DNA of 64,000 bases, from contig JALIRH010000004.1 of the NCBI GenBank assembly GCA_023055505.1, forward strand, positions 11,155,368-11,219,367. The letters run 5' to 3'. How positions within the stretch are numbered: position 1 is the first letter of the stretch; each line of letters begins with the position of its first letter. The stretch is from Callipepla californica brunnescens (Eukaryota; Chordata; Aves; Galliformes; Odontophoridae). This document shows positions 58,140 through 64,000 of the stretch, piece by piece. The translations under genes and the position numbers were made by a program. The notes under the pieces are model-generated. The model was not told the origin of the DNA. It saw only the letters and a list, made by a program, of their open reading frames with translations, and made no database searches.

Positions 58140-58330
58140 GAGGCGGTGATGCTAGACAAACATAGCACTCTATAATACATTGGATGTCCCAGTGCTGCAA
58201 GTGCTGTCTTTTGGACAATAAACATGAAGCTTGACAGCAACTGGGATTATACATGGGTGATCTGGATCTTGAAATATGACCTTCTACATATCAAGATCTC
58301 CCAGTGTCCTTTTCAAAAGGTTACAGGCAA
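58140..58330 (+). repeat. Possible ancient SINE-like tail
   Basis: GTGCTGTCTTTTGGAC at 58201, a conserved AAACATGAA-like spacer, and CCCAGTGTCCTTTTC near 58300 resemble an old vertebrate SINE 3' region as I recall it. The family name is uncertain. Confidence 0.3.
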
Positions 58331-59229
58331 CATAATTACATTAATTTCATAATGCAATTCCCTTCTCATTTGTAAGAGGCATACAAGGGCTTTGTGAGCT
58401 GCAGACTGAGGCAAAAGAATGAGCTTCATTAGCCTAGGCTGTTGGAGTCTGTCCCAGCCACTACTGGGGTGTCACAGAATATAACACAGAGAAAACAAAG
58501 GAGATGCAAGCTGCTCCCAGTACATGGCACCGTATCCCTTCTCGCCATTGACTGAAACCAGACATAACATATTCAGGAGAGAGATGAAAAACATCTGCTG
58601 CTTCTAACATGTTGGCATTTAGCCCAAGATTCTGACCTGCAGGTTTGTTGTTATTGCTGCATTTCCTGTGGGTGCATCTTCAGTGTTGGGATCACAACTT
58701 GCTGTTCTATCAGGAGCTGTGCAGTTCTGGGCATTTTTCTGAATGTTTCAGCTCTCAGCAGTCACAAAAATGAGTATAATCTTGTATTTGTTAATAGAGT
58801 GGAAGGAAGAAGGGAAAGGGGTGTGATAAATTCTTGCTTTCTGCTTACTCAGATGATGTTGATCTTTTACTCCTTAGTGCATAAGAACCCAGAATTGACA
58901 GCTGGGAGGTTACTTTTTGGGGCAAGGGTATTTGGAATGCACGGAGCTCTGGCTAGGGTTTGTTGAGTCGACTGAGTTAACAAGTTAGCATTAAGAAAGG
59001 ACCCACAAGATGACATTATAATGAGCACATTCTATGGGTTGCCTGATCAGAAAGAAAAAACAAACAGATGGGGCCCCCTAGGAACACACAGGAGCAGACT
59101 CATGTTCATAGGCCCCAGTGCTCACTGATAACTTCAGCCACCTAATATCTGCTGGAAGGAGCCAGCAGTGTGCCCTGACAGCCACGAGGGCAAGCCACAT
59201 TTTGAGGTGCATTAAACACAGCATGGCCA

Positions 59230-59745
59230 GTCAGTTGTAAGTGGTGATTCTCCCAATATATTTAGCATTGATGAAGCCTCACCTTGAATACTGTGTGCAG
59301 TTCTGAGTTCCATGATATAACAAGGATGTTAAACTCCTTGAAAGCATCCAGAGGAGGGCACCAAAGCAGTGATAGGGCTGGAGGCACTCCTGTGAGGAGG
59401 GGCTGAGCACACCTGGGCTGTTCAGTCTGCAGAAGAGGTGACTTCACTGCTCTCTGCAGCTCCTGAGAAGGGTACACAGAGAGAGGTGCTGGGCTCTGTT
59501 CCTGGGGACCTATGCAGAATGGAACGGTCCAAAGGGCACAGGGGAGAGTCAGGCTGAGCATCAGGAAGCATTTCTTTACCATGAGGAAGGTCAAATCCTG
59601 AGACAGGCTTCCTAGCGAGGTGATGGTGCTCCATGCCTGTCAGTGTTGAAGAAACACTTGGGCAATGCTCCCACTAGTACAGTTTAACTTTTGATCAGCC
59701 CTGATATGATCCGATGGTTGGACTTGTTGGTTTCTTTCAGCTTTC
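59230..59745 (+). repeat. CR1 LINE fragment, about 515 bp, sense on +
   Basis: Runs from ATGAAGCCTCACCTTGAATA, through CCAGAGGAGGGCACC, GCTGTTCAGTCTGCAGAAGA and GCATTTCTTTACCATGAGGA, to the 3' end GATCCGATGGTTGGAC. Confidence 0.9.
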
Positions 59746-62534
59746 TTTCTATTCTCACTTATTTTTATGATCATAACATTTATGTATTAGGAAGTGCAAT
59801 ATATCATTCTATCTTTGCCCAGGTTGAACAACACCATCTGGATTTCAGAGTTTCCAGAAAGATAACTGAAGTCTGGAAGTACAGGGATAAACCAAGCTGT
59901 TTTGTGAAAACAGCTCTCTCCTAGCCTCAGCAGCTAACACAAAGGAATTCATACAGAAGAAAACAAAAAACGAAATCCATTCCTAGAAGTAACTGCAAGA
60001 CATTACCACAAGGAGGCAAACTGACATTATTTTTCCTGAAGCTTTTTCTTGGCATAAGATAGATCCATACTATTCCAAATTATTCCATTCACAAAAACAA
60101 AAAAATAAGAAATTTAGAAAAATCTCTCCCGTGGAATTCATGTTGAGGTCATCCACATATGTCTTGACACAGACCTTCTTAGAAAAAGAATAAAGATGAT
60201 GTATGTAATAGCCTCATAACTACATAACTCACTCAAGGCTGGGCCTCACCACTTTTCAGTGCATTCCTTCCCTTGCTGAAAATCTAAGTCCTCTGCGCTC
60301 TAGCAAGACTGCCTTTGTGCAGCAAAATTTGGATGATGTATTGAGACTGAAAAATAGCAAGTACAGGATACTGTAGACCATCAATTAAATATTTAATCTA
60401 ACAGAAAGAGCATAATCAGTCCTGATGAATGTACTTAGAGACATTTTGTCACTTAGGAGGCGAGGATAATTCACAGCACCAAGCCATGTCCATCTTTATT
60501 TAAGCTGCAGCAAACCTATGCTACTGAATATATTCAAGTACAATGATTCTTGCCACATTCTGTTCAAATTCTTGAAGATCTCTCACCTTCTTCTCATTAT
60601 TTTTTCCTATATCAATCAGTTGTAAACCCAGACAACTCTTTGTGAACAAAAGAAACCACAGATTTCCATTTAGTGTGTACATGAGCTAGAGAGTACCTGG
60701 AGCACTCAGTTTTTTCTCCTATGAAATAATGCTAAAAGTGTCATACAGTGGCCAAAGGAAAGTGGGTTGAGCCCCTTCACTGACTAGTCCAAATATTCAT
60801 CAAGAAATAACAACAGACTCTCATAGAGAAGGACAGTTCACAGAAACATTCTGACTGCTTGAATCCAGTCAATATAGTTGAAAACCCACTATTGTTTATC
60901 AAATCGATTTACAGTGAGAAAAAAGGTCATCAAAATACCAGGGCTAACAACTGAAAAGAGTACCCCAGAGGTAAATCCGTCAACATGATGTTATTAGCAA
61001 GAGATAAAGGTGGCAAGACAACTTACACAGATTGTATTTACAACCACTATAAAATTGTCTCGGGACATTCCAATTTTGAACTGGTAAGTGTAGCAAGGGT
61101 GTAAATTAACATCCGTACAGAAAAATGGAACAATAATTAAAATTAAAAGGCATTTTTTTAGTGACAAAATATTTCTGAAGACTTTATAAGTAGCTAAAAT
61201 GAGAAACTCATGCCCATGATACTGAGAATTGGAAGGATTCAAGCAACATAAAGGAGCTGAGATTTTTCATGAAATACAGGTTCATTGGTCCTTCGGAGAG
61301 CACACATTTTATAAGGTTGGTCAAACTGTACATCACAACCCAAGGAACAAATTACCTGAGTAAATGAAAATTACTTTTTCTAATATTTTGTTACAACATT
61401 GCTAAATTTTATCTCATTCCAGAGAGCACAGAAGGCGGAAGAGAAGCACATACTACTTCTAATTAGAAGTCACCATGCTTCAAACTCCAACCATCGGTGA
61501 GCTTATGACTTCAACAAGAAGTCCTGGGGGCTAAAGGTGAGACAACGAGACAAGAAAGTAAGAAGCCAAGGAGCCATATTTAGAAGAGAGATGCAGAATT
61601 AGAAATGAATGTTAGTTGAAACAAGGCTTTGATCATGTTGAGCATGAGTGCTAGCAGAAGTAAGTCAGCTTATGGTGACGGATAAAGTGCAACTTTAAAA
61701 GCTTTCTCATGAGGTAGCTTCATCTGTCAGAAGAGATAGGCCTCAGCAAAAGAAACGGGCCTCAGAAAACACTGCTGTTTCCTTGTGTGGTATATCTCGG
61801 TAACATCAGCTTGTAACAAAAAGCAACAGCAGCTGATGATGGTGGCAAATGAGTTTATAGGTGAAAGAATATTAATCTTTAGAAAAGTTGCTAAAAACAT
61901 AACAAAACAATTAGGTCAGTTGACAAAGCTTACGAGTCTTGGAAAACCACATCAAAGTCATAACTCCCACCAAACCTGTGCTAATCTTAAGACTCAGTAC
62001 TCTATTAGCCCTAGGCATTAGGGATTTAAAAAAGTGCATTAGTGTCAGTTCTCAGTTGCAACAGTGTATCAATTCAAATCTAACCATTAGTGATCAACGG
62101 ATATTTCTGTATGTTGAAATCTTGGCTGTTAGTTCCATTACAAGCAACTGATGCTCGTAGAATGATATGTAAGTTCTCCAATATATTATAACTTTTAATT
62201 ATTGGTGTAATAAAAATGTATATTAGAATGTTATATGGATATGCTAGGGGTTAAAGAAGAGCAAGCGTTCAGTACTAATGAAATCAGCTTTTGTATTTTA
62301 AGGACATTACTGCAGTATGCTGCTAGTAAAACAAAACTTCACTACTAGAAGATGCAAAGCTGTAACTGTTACGTTCAGATCTCCATTTCCATTGTACAGT
62401 GCTGCAGCACTGCACTGCACCATGTTTAATATCCCCAGCAGCTAGAGCTGCAGAAAAAGAAACTTCAACCATACCTGAAGTTAGTCTTCAGCTACTAGTC
62501 ACTAGAAATATTTGTTCCATAACCCCAGCCACTG

Positions 62535-62600
62535 GTGGTAGGTGGTCAGTTAGACTAGATGATCTTAGAGGTCTTTTCCAACCTTGGTGATTCTCTGGTG
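62535..62600 (+). repeat. CR1 LINE 3' end, short
   Basis: Reads GGTGGTCAGTTAGACTAGAT then GATCTTAGAGGTCTTTTCCA and ACCTTGGTGATTCT. Confidence 0.8.
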
Positions 62601-63677
62601 ATCAGAACTGCTACTCCTTTTGGTAACTGGAGGTCTACATCAGACAGCTGAGCTCAGAACTGAGCACAGTAATGATCTCAAAGTTCAAATAATTATGAGA
62701 TCAAGGAAGGAAACTATAGGCCATGGCTATTAAGAGAGAGATTAAGATGTTTGTTATGCAGGCCTCATTTTGCCAAACCACAGCTTTTCCTGTTTGGTTC
62801 AATTTATACTTAGAGTATTACTGATGATACAAGGAAGCAAATATATGAGTCATGGAAGCCAAGAAAAGTGAAAATGTAGCAGAAGTGAAAAACTCATGGG
62901 GAAATTACTTATGAGAAAGATTATAAGGCCATGTGGAGTAAAAGCAAGGAGAACAAAGACAATTGCTTGACAGGACTGGAGAGCTACGTATTTCAAGATA
63001 CTGCAGCAACTGACATTTCTCCACCCAAATAATGACTACGCAGCCATGATGTTCATTGGCATTGGTGAGCACATTGTGCTTTGCCTAGCATTTACTGTGT
63101 ACATTAGACTATAAATAAAATATCTGCTGTGGACTCCTAACTTTTGCACAACCCTGTGCAGCAAATTTCACTGCACAGCAAATAAAATTCATATATAAGG
63201 CTTAGGCTTACAAGTATAGTTATTGCTAGACTGTGTAAAATGCTCCAACCTAATGCAAAACCTGTGAGGCTGAGATGTCAACACTGGACCTGCGTGCTTC
63301 CAATCCACCAACTTTCCTTCCTATGTCGAGCAACATACCTTAGATACAACTAATGGAAAGTTGAGTCCTGTGTAGTTCTAAGGATTAAGAAGCAGAAATG
63401 TAAATCCAAATTTATTAGAAGCTTTTCATCTTTCATTTTTATTTCACAGATCTAAATAAGTACCAAGTACTCTTACTTCATCATACTGCAAGTTTAAGCC
63501 TGCCAGGAGTCAAATAGTAGGGCTAGCCCATGCTGTTACAAAACCACCAGACCAAAGAAAGCTGTAAAAGATGCTACACATAAAAATTAATTTGTTTCGC
63601 TGTAAAGCTGCTTACTATTTTGAAGTATTTTGTCTTTCTTTTGCCAACAGTGTTTTCTTACCATAAGTGGTAAACAG

Positions 63678-63706
63678 AAAATAAATAAATAAATAGATAA
63701 ATAAAT
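63678..63706. repeat. (AAAT)n microsatellite
   Basis: About seven AAAT-type units with one AGAT interruption. Confidence 0.9.
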
Positions 63707-64000
63707 GAACTAATTTGTGATGCATAAGGCTGGAAAATGAAGAATTAATAAATCACATACAGTTTAAATACAAGAAGATAGGTTCCCTTTATCTTTTTTT
63801 TTTATATATACCAGCTTCATCCTAGCCCTTTTCACTCTGGGCCACTCTTGTAAAAATTGATAACGCACTGTTAATTCAAGTTTTCTTGAGATCTGGTGAT
63901 AGAACAGGATTTCCTTTGAGGACTGAGAGGGTAACTTGTCTTCTTTTAGGTACAGCCAGAGTGGAGGTTATGATTATTGCATTTCTCTGGTTAATAGAGG

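Larger units (their letters stand above)
47801..64000. other. Gene-poor region upstream of the FADS1-like gene
   Basis: About 16 kb with no supportable exon on either strand. It holds AT-rich unique DNA, CR1 fragments on both strands and several microsatellites. Short open frames show no conserved domain. Searching by eye for further desaturase exons ([17 protein letters not shown]) found none. Confidence 0.6.

Noticed and set aside
59262..59594. 110-residue minus-strand open frame
   Set aside because: Lies antisense within a CR1 fragment.

Overview
This is a window of avian nuclear DNA, probably from a chicken-like (galliform) bird. The evidence is two multi-exon vertebrate genes with GT-AG introns, one strong CpG island, and many scattered fragments of the bird LINE CR1. 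There are no operons, CRISPR arrays or bacterial features. Most open reading frames in the window are chance frames in introns, repeats or the GC-rich island.

Region 1 (1 to about 20.9 kb, minus strand) is the 5' part of CPT1A, the liver-type carnitine palmitoyltransferase of the outer mitochondrial membrane. Nine coding exons can be placed, giving residues 1 to about 361 in perfect phase. The gene runs off the left edge before the catalytic histidine. Translation starts at 11600. The non-coding first exon probably ends at 20856 inside a CpG island (about 19985-21190) that carries CCAAT boxes, GC boxes and three CACGTG E-boxes.

Region 2 (about 21.2-36.3 kb) has no recognisable gene. It holds CR1 pieces, a degraded ERV-L-like gag remnant (about 32.0-33.1 kb), and an unusual block (about 33.7-34.9 kb) of degenerate CCCTAA-like motifs with an internal duplication of about 460 bp.

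Region 3 (36.3-47.7 kb, minus strand) is a complete, apparently intact 12-exon front-end fatty acid desaturase. It is closest to FADS1 and encodes 451 residues. It has a cytochrome b5 domain and all three histidine boxes, but with clear substitutions around box 2 and in the presumed substrate-channel segment. I read it as a FADS1-like paralogue. It lies head-to-tail upstream of CPT1A, so a gene for making polyunsaturated fatty acids sits next to the gate-keeper of mitochondrial fatty acid oxidation.

Region 4 (47.8-64 kb) is gene-poor. It contains CR1 fragments on both strands, microsatellites, and one possible ancient SINE-like tail. No exon could be supported there.

The best candidate for something under-described is the FADS1-like gene with its altered catalytic surroundings. 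Second is the degenerate telomere-like block.
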